A DNA stretch of 64,000 bases from Nitrospira sp. (GTDB lineage: Bacteria; Nitrospirota; Nitrospiria; Nitrospirales; Nitrospiraceae): positions 1-64,000 of the forward strand of contig JANDJL010000017.1 in NCBI GenBank assembly GCA_024330965.1. The letters run 5' to 3'. A program made the position numbers and the translations under genes. The notes below the pieces were generated by a model. The model made no database searches and was not told the DNA's origin. It worked only from the letters and a program-made list of their open reading frames with translations. Shown here one piece after another: positions 57,469-64,000 of this stretch. Numbering within the stretch: the first letter of the stretch is position 1; every line of letters begins with the position of its first letter.

Positions 57469-57876
57469 CTACTCCCTCGCCATCACGGCCGTAACAAAGC
57501 AGGTCTTCTTTTCTTCGTCGATTCGATAGTCGACGATTTTGACTCCCAGCAAATATTCCTGAACAATTTCTTCGCGCGTGAGCGCAATATCCTGCTCGGG
57601 GTCTTTTCCCGATCGCTCGCGCACCCGATCAACAAGATGCTCTTTGACCAACACTCGAATCTGTTTGGCCAGATCGGCGCGAGCCGACAATTCGGCGACG
57701 CGCCGACACACCGCCTCCCCCTTGCTCAAATCGCCCTGGCCCTTACCAATCCAATAGTGATCAGGCGCGTAAAGATCATTGGCCATCACCAGGACCTGGG
57801 CCGACAGCGTCATCAGGGCCACGCCGCCCCAGCCACATATCGCCGTCGCAGCTTTCCGCATCACCGCCTCAGTCAT
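57469..57876 (-). CDS. Small LPP20-like envelope protein
   Basis: The 135-residue protein has an N-terminal hydrophobic segment (about 12-30, likely signal peptide) and an LPP20-type helical domain: CRRVAELSARADLAKQIRVLVKEHLVDRVRE, then TREEIVQEYLLGVKIVDYRIDEEKKTCFVTAVM. Similar domains occur in FlgT and LPP20 lipoproteins. No lipobox is clear. Its ATG overlaps the stop of the next gene upstream (57873) by four bases. Role unknown. Confidence 0.7.
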   Translation of the reverse strand: MTEAVMRKAATAICGWGGVALMTLSAQVLVMANDLYAPDHYWIGKGQGDLSKGEAVCRRVAELSARADLAKQIRVLVKEHLVDRVRERSGKDPEQDIALTREEIVQEYLLGVKIVDYRIDEEKKTCFVTAVMARE

Positions 57877-58913
57877 CGGACCTCCTGGCCTTCCTCCACG
57901 GACCTCCCCACCTGATCCGATTCTGCAGATAGACGAGAGCGCGGCTTAGACCGTGCCGGTCGGTCACTCACGTTTGATGTTTCCTTCCCCGGTCCTCGGT
58001 AAACGATTTCGTTCAACGTGCGCGCACCACCCTGTGATCCCGGACCAGGCACACGTTCGTACCGCGGCATGAGGCCGGGCCCCTGAGCAGGCAGAGCAGG
58101 AAGCGGTGATGGCCGCAAAACCGACCGGGGCCCATTCCCCGCCAGTTTGTTCTCTGCGACGTCCACGTACGGGCTGTCGGGATAGAATTCCCGTGCTGCT
58201 TGAAGCAAATGCGCCATGTTGATCCCCTCGCGCGAGATAACTGAAGAAAGCCCCGAGAGGACCAACGCCCAATCGGTCCAAGCCTGCGACAACATGGCGT
58301 TGGATTGGACGCGATACAGAATCTCCCGCCGACGCGCTGCCGCCCCGGCGTGGTCCGCCGTTGAGGCATCGACCAACGCTCGATTTGCACGATCCAGCTC
58401 TTGTCGCAGCCGGTCGGTCTCCCGCTGCAATACGGCCAACTGCGCTCTGGCGTCTTCGTTTTTCCGGAGGATCGCGATCGCTTGAACCACATCTTCCGTA
58501 TCGATCTCCGCGAGCAGATCAACCCTGACCACGACGGTCTCGCCATCAACCGAGATCGTCAGACGTTGCTCCCGCACAAGAACGACGCCGGCCGTGTACG
58601 TGCGGATTTCATCCTGGGTGAGGTCCATCCCCTTCGTTGCCGTGACACTTTCCACGTAGGTGGCGACCTGCTCCAGTGCGTTCCGTTTGGCCGCCTCGAT
58701 GGCCAGTCGAACGGCATCTTCCTTGGTATCCCGGTCTCCCATCCGATGCTCCCCACTGGCGCTGACCGTTTTGGTCTCGGCGTAAACCGACGAGACAACT
58801 ACAGAAGACGCAGCAAAAAAAACGAACGCCCAGACCACGCCCCTGCGTGGCGACAGCCGGAAGCTTGGCCGTATGTCCGACAAAGCCGGCAGCCGCATTC
58901 TCTGTTCCTGCAT
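57873..58913 (-). CDS. Secreted LPP20/FlgT-like protein with coiled coil
   Basis: The 346-residue protein starts MQEQRMRLPALSD, with AAAGGTGG upstream, and has a signal peptide ending near VYAETKTV. The mature region repeats the LPP20-like pattern ASGEHRMGDRDTKEDAVRLAIEAAKRNALEQVATYVESV and EIRTYTAGVVLVREQRLTISVDGETVVVRVDLLAEI, followed by a coiled coil (QLAVLQRETDRLRQELDRANRAL) and a long Pro/Ser-rich tail. It is the upstream partner of the smaller LPP20-like gene. A longer start at 58982 is less likely. Role unknown, probably envelope. Confidence 0.72.
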   Translation of the reverse strand: MQEQRMRLPALSDIRPSFRLSPRRGVVWAFVFFAASSVVVSSVYAETKTVSASGEHRMGDRDTKEDAVRLAIEAAKRNALEQVATYVESVTATKGMDLTQDEIRTYTAGVVLVREQRLTISVDGETVVVRVDLLAEIDTEDVVQAIAILRKNEDARAQLAVLQRETDRLRQELDRANRALVDASTADHAGAAARRREILYRVQSNAMLSQAWTDWALVLSGLSSVISREGINMAHLLQAAREFYPDSPYVDVAENKLAGNGPRSVLRPSPLPALPAQGPGLMPRYERVPGPGSQGGARTLNEIVYRGPGKETSNVSDRPARSKPRSRLSAESDQVGRSVEEGQEVR

Positions 58914-59008
58914 GATCCACCTTTCTCTCGATAGAAAGCCCGGGCCAGCTCCTCTCCGACTCCACGAGCTTCTCACCGTCACTCGGCTTCAGCATACCAC
59001 CGGCAAAT

Positions 59009-59050
59009 CCGAAGCGACCAACAAAACGTACCGAAGCGACCAGCAAAACG
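59009..59050. repeat. 22-bp-period tandem repeat in a divergent spacer
   Basis: CCGAAGCGACCAACAAAACG (59009-59028) and CCGAAGCGACCAGCAAAACG (59031-59050) differ at one base and lie two bases apart. They are in the 233-base spacer between divergent genes, in a place suited to an operator. Confidence 0.7.
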
Positions 59051-59146
59051 CGGTTCATTTTTGGCCATCTTGCCTTCGAGAAAATTCGCGTGTTAGGGTA
59101 CCGGGCTGTGGACAGCACCCTTTTTTGAGATCGCAGAACGCTCTGA

Positions 59147-60160
59147 ATGAATATGCCCGTCGTCTGGAAACTGTCTCGCTTCCTTGCGGTCGGCCTTCTT
59201 CTGGCCTCTGAGGCATTTGCTGCGGTTCCGACCGCCGCCACAACACCACCCGGACCGGGAACGGCCCCCCCTGCTCCGGCTGAGCACGTCATTCTCTTTG
59301 TGTTGGAAGGTTTTGATCGAGATTCGTTGAAAGACGGCCCCATGCCGAACCTCGACAAGCTGGTCAAAGGCGGATCGGTTACCTGGTCGGCCGCCGGCGT
59401 CACGCCCTCACTCCGACTTCCGGCAATGGCGTCGTTGATCACCGGCATGCCAGTTGAGAAGCATGGAATCACGTGGAATTTCTTTGAAATGAGCCGGGGC
59501 TATTACCGCGCCCCCAGCCTGTTCGATTATCTTGACGTCAGCGGAGGCCGGGACAGCGCCATCTTCTACATGGATGAATCCCTGTACCAACTGGCCAAGC
59601 CCGCGCCGTACACGGACCACCAACTGTGTGGAGCGCTCCGTCCCGAATGCGATTCGTCCAAAATGATTTCCTATATTCAGCAATATCTTGAGAAAGCGAC
59701 AAGCGGCCATGGCTACGGCCACGCCGCGCTCGGAGTGCCGCACCTGTTGTTGATCCATCTTCCCGAAGCCGGTCGGGCCGGCGTTGCGCACGGATGGAAT
59801 TCCAAAGAATACAAGCAGGCGTTGCGCGCGGTTGACAGAGCGATTCGATCAGTGCTGGATTTCTTCAAACACTACGGACTCTCCGATCGAACCGTCGTCG
59901 TTGTGACGGCCCTCAGCGGGAAAGGAACTGATCCTGGCGCCGAAGCGGCGAGCATCGACTCGCCAACGGTTCCATGGATCGCATCGGGCACAGGTATCAA
60001 GTCGGGCCAACTCATTCGTCGGCCGGTCTCGATCATCGACACGGGCGCGACGGTTATGCGGATGCTCGGACTCGACACCCATACCGAATGGGACAGTAAA
60101 CCGATCGATGAAATTTTTCAGGTCACGGCTTCTTCAGCCAGACAGTCCAACGCACGATGA
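59147..60160 (+). CDS. Secreted alkaline-phosphatase-superfamily protein with lost active site
   Basis: The 337-residue protein has a signal peptide ending near AFAAVPTA and a type I phosphodiesterase/sulfatase-like fold. Family landmarks are visible but changed: the metal-binding D of FDGF is E54 (FVLEGFDRD), the nucleophile Thr before the PxxxSxxTG helix is Arg 90 (SLRLPAMASLITGMPVEKHGI), the D/H of the DSxGHxxGP loop become PEAGRAGVAHGW, and SDHGM becomes TALSGKG. The protein is therefore probably not an active phosphatase. Its stop overlaps the next ATG by four bases, so it is coupled to the secreted small protein and HEAT gene. Confidence 0.75.
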   Translation: MNMPVVWKLSRFLAVGLLLASEAFAAVPTAATTPPGPGTAPPAPAEHVILFVLEGFDRDSLKDGPMPNLDKLVKGGSVTWSAAGVTPSLRLPAMASLITGMPVEKHGITWNFFEMSRGYYRAPSLFDYLDVSGGRDSAIFYMDESLYQLAKPAPYTDHQLCGALRPECDSSKMISYIQQYLEKATSGHGYGHAALGVPHLLLIHLPEAGRAGVAHGWNSKEYKQALRAVDRAIRSVLDFFKHYGLSDRTVVVVTALSGKGTDPGAEAASIDSPTVPWIASGTGIKSGQLIRRPVSIIDTGATVMRMLGLDTHTEWDSKPIDEIFQVTASSARQSNAR

Positions 60161-60621
60161 CACCCATGCCTTATCAACGAGCTGCGCAGCATAGGCTCTC
60201 GCTATACGGAGGACTCGTAATCAGCGTCGCAGCCATGTCCGTCGGCGCGACATCGGCCGGCAACCTCCCACCGGCTCACCTCAAGGAACACCTGATCACC
60301 ATCGACGCCACCAGCCTGGTTCCCGTGTCATGGTGGCAAGTGCCGGGCATCACGCCCTCAATTTGGGCGTCCGACCCAGAATCGCTCGACGCACCCAAAA
60401 CCTCGGAACGTCGCCAACTGTCGCTGAAACCTGGCAAGTACAAGTTCATCAGCTTTACCTTTGATTTTCCGTTCACCGTCACGTTGGACGGAACGCTTGA
60501 CTTCTCCCGATCGCTCGACCAATGTGTCGAAGGACGCGGCACGCAGACGCTCGTCGTGCGATGCAAGCGGATGTACCCTCACGGAGGCGAGCGGGATTCG
60601 TACTACGATCAGACTCCCTGA
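60157..60621 (+). CDS. Small secreted protein of unknown function
   Basis: The 154-residue protein has an N-terminal signal-like hydrophobic region (about 16-38, LSLYGGLVISVAAMSVGATSA) and a mature part with beta-strand character (LKPGKYKFISFTFDFPFTVTLDGTLDFSRSLDQ, two Cys near the C-terminus). I do not recognise a family. It sits between the phosphatase-like and HEAT genes: its start overlaps the former by four bases and its stop shares one base with the latter (TGATG). The tight packing suggests a common job with them. Confidence 0.6.
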   Translation: MTPMPYQRAAQHRLSLYGGLVISVAAMSVGATSAGNLPPAHLKEHLITIDATSLVPVSWWQVPGITPSIWASDPESLDAPKTSERRQLSLKPGKYKFISFTFDFPFTVTLDGTLDFSRSLDQCVEGRGTQTLVVRCKRMYPHGGERDSYYDQTP

Positions 60622-61982
60622 TGACCTCTCCCACGCTTCAAGACTGGATTGACGCACTTGACGACGTCGATGACGCCACACGCGAGGAAGCGGCCAAAAC
60701 GTTGGCGGATCTCGCTGACCCCTCAACGGTGGACGCGCTGGTCGCCGCCTGCGGCGATGATTTCTGGTCCGTGCGCGCTCATGCCGTGCGGGGCTTGGCG
60801 AAGATAGGCGGCTCCAAGGGGGCTGAAGCCGTCATCGGCCTCTTCAACGATCCTATCATGGAGGTTCGAAACCAGGCGGTCGAGGCGGCCATCCACATGG
60901 GGCCCGCCTTACTGGATCGGTTGATCAACGCCCTCAAAGACGAACGATGGCGTGTGCGCGAACATGCCGCCAAGGCTTTGGGCGGGATCAAAAATCCCAA
61001 GGCCGTCGATGCCTTGATCATCGCCTGCCGAGACCGGGACGGCGCAGTCAAAAGCGCGGCGGCGGAGGCGTTGGGCAAGATCGGAGCCCCCCAAGCCGTC
61101 CCAGCTTTGATCAAGCTCTTTCGCGACTCGTCGAAAATCGTACGAGAGACGGCTGGCACCGCTTTGGTTTACATCGGTGCGCCGTCCGTCGATGCTCTGA
61201 TCGAAGGCCTGACGGACAAGGATTTCGTCGTACGTTGTCACGCGGCCCGCGCGTTAGGCGGCATGACCACCGACTATCAAATCGGCCGGACTTGGGTGCG
61301 GGAGCCCAAGGTGGTCGACGCCTTGATCGCCGCCTTGAAGGACCAGGACCGGGCCGTGCGGGAGGACGCCACGATTGCGTTAGGCATGATCGGAGACCCG
61401 CGGGCCGTCGATGCCCTCATCGAAGCCATGAGGGATGGGGCCGTCAAACGACATGCCATCGCGGCCCTCGGTATGATCGGCGATCCACGAGCCCTGCCGG
61501 CGGTCCTCGACGCGTTGAAGGGCAAGGGGATCAAACAGCAGGGTTCCCCGACTCCCGGCTGTATCGTGAGTGAAGAGGCCCTCATCAAGGAGGCCGCAGC
61601 AACGGCACTCGGCCAATTCCGCGATGCCCGCGTCATCCCCGATCTGATCATGTTGCTGAAGGACGGAGTCTTGCGGGAGAAGGCGGCGGCGGCGCTGACC
61701 GTCATCGGAGACGCAGCCATCGAACCGCTCGTCGCGTTTCTTCACGATCCCAAAGCGTCGGAAGTCGAAGCCGAAATGGAACGTGTGCTGTCGTATGCGT
61801 CGGTGCGTCTGAGCGCCCAAGATGCGCTGAGACTCATCGTCCTCCAAACACTGGAACGGCTCGGTTGGACCCCGCCAGACGAGGAAAAAATCGACATCAG
61901 TTCCAGCAGGGCGGACAATCTCCGTGTCGATCGTCCCTTAGGCGTCACCGGCCGGTTCGGGCCCTCGGGCGACATGCTCTGA
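60621..61982 (+). CDS. HEAT-repeat protein (PBS-lyase-like repeats)
   Basis: The 453-residue protein is made of about ten HEAT-like repeats of 30-32 residues, for example VDALVAACGDDFWSVRAHAVRGLAKIG, LINALKDERWRVREHAAKALGGIKN and LIAALKDQDRAVREDATIALGMIGDP. HEAT arrays act as protein-binding scaffolds. No signal peptide is seen. I start at the ATG at 60621, which shares one base with the preceding stop; the open frame upstream (to 60522) is in another frame of the small secreted gene. Its partner is unknown. Confidence 0.92.
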   Translation: MTSPTLQDWIDALDDVDDATREEAAKTLADLADPSTVDALVAACGDDFWSVRAHAVRGLAKIGGSKGAEAVIGLFNDPIMEVRNQAVEAAIHMGPALLDRLINALKDERWRVREHAAKALGGIKNPKAVDALIIACRDRDGAVKSAAAEALGKIGAPQAVPALIKLFRDSSKIVRETAGTALVYIGAPSVDALIEGLTDKDFVVRCHAARALGGMTTDYQIGRTWVREPKVVDALIAALKDQDRAVREDATIALGMIGDPRAVDALIEAMRDGAVKRHAIAALGMIGDPRALPAVLDALKGKGIKQQGSPTPGCIVSEEALIKEAAATALGQFRDARVIPDLIMLLKDGVLREKAAAALTVIGDAAIEPLVAFLHDPKASEVEAEMERVLSYASVRLSAQDALRLIVLQTLERLGWTPPDEEKIDISSSRADNLRVDRPLGVTGRFGPSGDML

Positions 61983-62021
61983 GACGTTCTGAGGCCCTCC
62001 TCATTCTGACTGAGGCCCTCC

Positions 62022-62459
62022 ATGAATCAGGGACAAGCCATCCACCTTCCTTCCGAGTGGATGGGGCACCAACGGATCATCCTTTTCGACGGGACCTGTC
62101 GCTGGTGCACCACCTGGATTCAACTGGTGATCCGCCACGATCCGTCAGGACGGTTCACCTTCTCATCGCTCCAATCGCCTCCCGCACAACGGTTCTTGGC
62201 GACCCTTGGACTCCCTACTCAGAACTTCGAGACATTCCTGCTCATAGACCGGAACCGGATCTTCGCCAAATCCACCGCCGCCCTCCGAGTGATGCGGGGG
62301 TTATCAGGGCTTTTCCCACTTCTGTACCTGTTCATCCTGATTCCCCGCCCCCTCCGCGACGCCCTATACGATTACGTGGCCCGTCATCGGTATCAGTGGA
62401 TGGGGAAAACCGACACGTGCCAGGTTCCCACCCCTCTAGAACGAGACCGATTTGTGTGA
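62022..62459 (+). CDS. DCC family (DUF393) thiol-disulfide oxidoreductase-like protein
   Basis: The 145-residue protein has the DCC family motif IILFDGTCRWCTTWIQLVI, with two Cys of the DGxCxxC type, and the typical RFTFSSLQSPPAQRFLATLG, FLLIDRNRIFAKSTAALRVMRGL and PRPLRDALYDYVARHRY stretches. Family members are thioredoxin-like, of unknown substrate. It begins 40 bases after the HEAT gene on the same strand, so it may be the last gene of that unit. Confidence 0.92.
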   Translation: MNQGQAIHLPSEWMGHQRIILFDGTCRWCTTWIQLVIRHDPSGRFTFSSLQSPPAQRFLATLGLPTQNFETFLLIDRNRIFAKSTAALRVMRGLSGLFPLLYLFILIPRPLRDALYDYVARHRYQWMGKTDTCQVPTPLERDRFV

Positions 62460-62683
62460 CTGAATTGGCGGCTCATTGACCCATCACCGCCACTACTGTT
62501 CTTTCCCTCCCAGATGGCCCTGCGCGGATAGCCTCTGTGGAGGAGACTCACGTCTACGCCGGCTCAAGCCTTTTGAAAATCCGTTGCGGCCGGCTATCGA
62601 GTCGGACCCGGCTCTCCGTGCCTGGAAAGCAGGCGGCTCGCGGCTGTCACTCAGCATGAAACCTGAACCTCCACCGCGACTGT
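62460..62683. other. Spacer between converging genes
   Basis: I see no gene, hairpin with T-run or repeat that I can support in these 224 bases between the ends of the DCC and propeller genes. Confidence 0.5.
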
Positions 62684-63937
62684 CTACTTCCGCACGGCAA
62701 TGCCGTGGGGATCGGCGGTTTCCTTGCCATCTTTCAGATTCGTGACCGTCGCTTGCCCTTTATAGCGACCGCTCCGCCCTCCTTGCTCCACTTCAACAAC
62801 CCCAACGCCGGGAACCATTCCCTGGGCGTTGTGCACATCCTTGTGGTCTCCGGTCAGGGGAGTGGACCCCCGTAAGGCCACAAACACGTACCGGCCGTCC
62901 GGGGAGACATCCATCAAATCCGGAGCAGGATCTCGATTGGCGTCCGTCACGATATCGATCGACCCCACACTGAGATTGCTCAGCGTATCGATAACTTCGA
63001 TGTCATTGCCGGCTCGATCCGCACTCCACACGTACCGCCCCACCGATGCCATGCCGTGGGAATCGGCGAACCGGCCTTCTCGATGGGAAACCAGCTTAGC
63101 CGAGATCGATTGCGGAAGGTTCGTGAGATCAAGCGCGTAGAGGTAGTACGAGAGAGGCGCCACAGGCCAGCCGCCCCCGGAATTGATGTACATCGTGCCG
63201 CCGGACTCAATGCCGCCGCAGCCGGCCGGTTCGATCTGACGGTTGCCCAACGTCGCCACGACCTTGAGCGGCGTGGCCGCCACGTCGATTACCAGCAATC
63301 CTCCACCGCGCAACGTCACAAAGGCATAGCGGCTCGAGGATTCGGTAATCGGACAGATCGGCGCCGTGTCTGGCAGTTCTCCTCCCTCGAACGCCGCGAG
63401 GTCGAGGACATCTTTGGCAGGATCAAACCAGTATCGATGCGCTCCATAGTCTGTCCAGATGCGGATGAATTTCTTATCGGCGATGTTGGCGGTGATGGCC
63501 ATCTTTTCATTGGGCGTTGGCCAAGCCGCATGGGCGTTTTTACCGACCAATAGACAGGCTTCCGGCTTTTTGCTCGCCGCATCCATGAAGAGCACGTGGC
63601 CGCTTAAAAATGACAGGATCACGTGAGTCTGCTTGGTGTTGAAAAACACCATGTGCGGGCGTCGAACGGCTTTCTTTGTCGCCTCCTCGCAAAACTTGCC
63701 GACCTCTCCGGCAAAATCGATGGACTGGACCGGTTTAGCCGACACAGGATCAGCCGCCAGCGCCGCTCCATCGTAGATATGGAGATAGCCTCCCTGTTCC
63801 TGACCGGTGTCCGATTGATCGGTCACCCACACTTCATACGCATGCCCTCCAGGAACGGCTACCCCCAAGAGTCCGATCAGCACCAGGGCAACACTCATTC
63901 CGCCTTGTTGAGCCCTCTTCTTTCTTGTATCGATCAT
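62684..63937 (-). CDS. Secreted beta-propeller protein (YVTN/cytochrome D1-like repeats)
   Basis: The 417-residue protein has a signal peptide ending near GGHAYEVW and a repeated beta-propeller: VWVTDQSDTGQEQGGYLHIYDG, RRPHMVFFNTKQTHVILSFLSGHVLFMDAA, RYAFVTLRGGGLLVIDVAATPLKVVATLG and LMDVSPDGRYVFVALRGSTPLTGDHKD. It resembles YVTN or nitrous-oxide-reductase-type propellers but without metal-binding motifs that I can recognise. It is probably periplasmic. The start at 63937 follows GGGAGG. It is the last gene of the window. Confidence 0.8.
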   Translation of the reverse strand: MIDTRKKRAQQGGMSVALVLIGLLGVAVPGGHAYEVWVTDQSDTGQEQGGYLHIYDGAALAADPVSAKPVQSIDFAGEVGKFCEEATKKAVRRPHMVFFNTKQTHVILSFLSGHVLFMDAASKKPEACLLVGKNAHAAWPTPNEKMAITANIADKKFIRIWTDYGAHRYWFDPAKDVLDLAAFEGGELPDTAPICPITESSSRYAFVTLRGGGLLVIDVAATPLKVVATLGNRQIEPAGCGGIESGGTMYINSGGGWPVAPLSYYLYALDLTNLPQSISAKLVSHREGRFADSHGMASVGRYVWSADRAGNDIEVIDTLSNLSVGSIDIVTDANRDPAPDLMDVSPDGRYVFVALRGSTPLTGDHKDVHNAQGMVPGVGVVEVEQGGRSGRYKGQATVTNLKDGKETADPHGIAVRK

Positions 63938-63954
63938 GTTGGCCTCCCATGAAT

Positions 63955-63986
63955 AGGGCCTCTGTCAACAGTCAACATAAGGCCCT
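63955..63986. repeat. Inverted repeat upstream of the propeller gene
   Basis: AGGGCCT and AGGCCCT (63955-63961 and 63980-63986) form a seven-base inverted repeat enclosing two direct copies of GTCAACA. It lies 18 bases before the ATG on the minus strand and may be an operator or a leader hairpin. Confidence 0.45.
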
Positions 63987-64000
63987 GTTGAAATAGATGG

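Overview
The window looks like chromosomal core DNA of a Gram-negative, diderm bacterium, most likely a Nitrospira-type member of Nitrospirota. This is inferred from the style of the proteins, a complete System I cytochrome c maturation operon, a PilT, an MreBCD/RodA/PBP2 block, several lipoproteins and outer-membrane-type secreted proteins, moderately high GC content and a T-box leader outside the Firmicutes. No 16S rRNA is present, so the assignment is not proven. I see no phage, insertion sequence, plasmid or CRISPR region.

Layout, left to right. (1) 1-4595, minus strand: ccmABCDEF, with ccmF cut by the window edge. (2) 4894-6485: small stand-alone genes (DUF1269 membrane protein, lipocalin lipoprotein, SnoaL-like protein). 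(3) 6672-19259, minus: a long collinear block RDD protein, mreB, mreC, mreD, mrdA, rodA, rng, dprA, topA, pilT, covering cell shape, RNA decay, DNA uptake and topology. (4) 19583-20281, plus: a SurA-N-type membrane-anchored chaperone. (5) 20445-33942, minus: branched-chain amino acid and aspartate-family genes (ilvB, ilvN, ilvC, leuA, leuB, asd), interleaved with psd and pssA (phosphatidylethanolamine synthesis), a cupin, an NHL propeller, DUF2905, a SpoIID-domain protein and queA. A leucine-type T-box leader with its own terminator sits between pssA and leuA. (6) 34246-34680: RNase P RNA with a promoter. (7) 34898-41731: M48 metalloprotease, RNase HIII, zinc-ribbon coiled-coil protein, a CAU-anticodon tRNA, rpoD, dnaG and a HIT protein. 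(8) 41815-53427, minus: rho, rpmE, prfA, prmC, murA, hisG, hisD, hisB, hisH, a lipoprotein, hisA, hisF, hisIE. (9) 53931-63937: an accessory-looking stretch of poorly known genes, including two apparent pseudoenzymes (an alpha/beta-hydrolase-like protein and an alkaline-phosphatase-like protein), LPP20-like envelope proteins, a HEAT-repeat protein, a DCC thiol protein and a secreted beta-propeller.

The genes are tightly packed and many neighbours overlap by 1 or 4 bases (ATGA or TGATG), so translational coupling is common. Where overlap, tRNA position or ribosome-binding sites argue for a shorter start than the longest open frame, I give the shorter start and say why. The most interesting observations are the leucine T-box ahead of leuA, the coupled pseudo-phosphatase/secreted/HEAT module at 59147-61982, RNase HIII lacking its usual N-terminal domain, and the unexplained 526-base gap inside the histidine operon.
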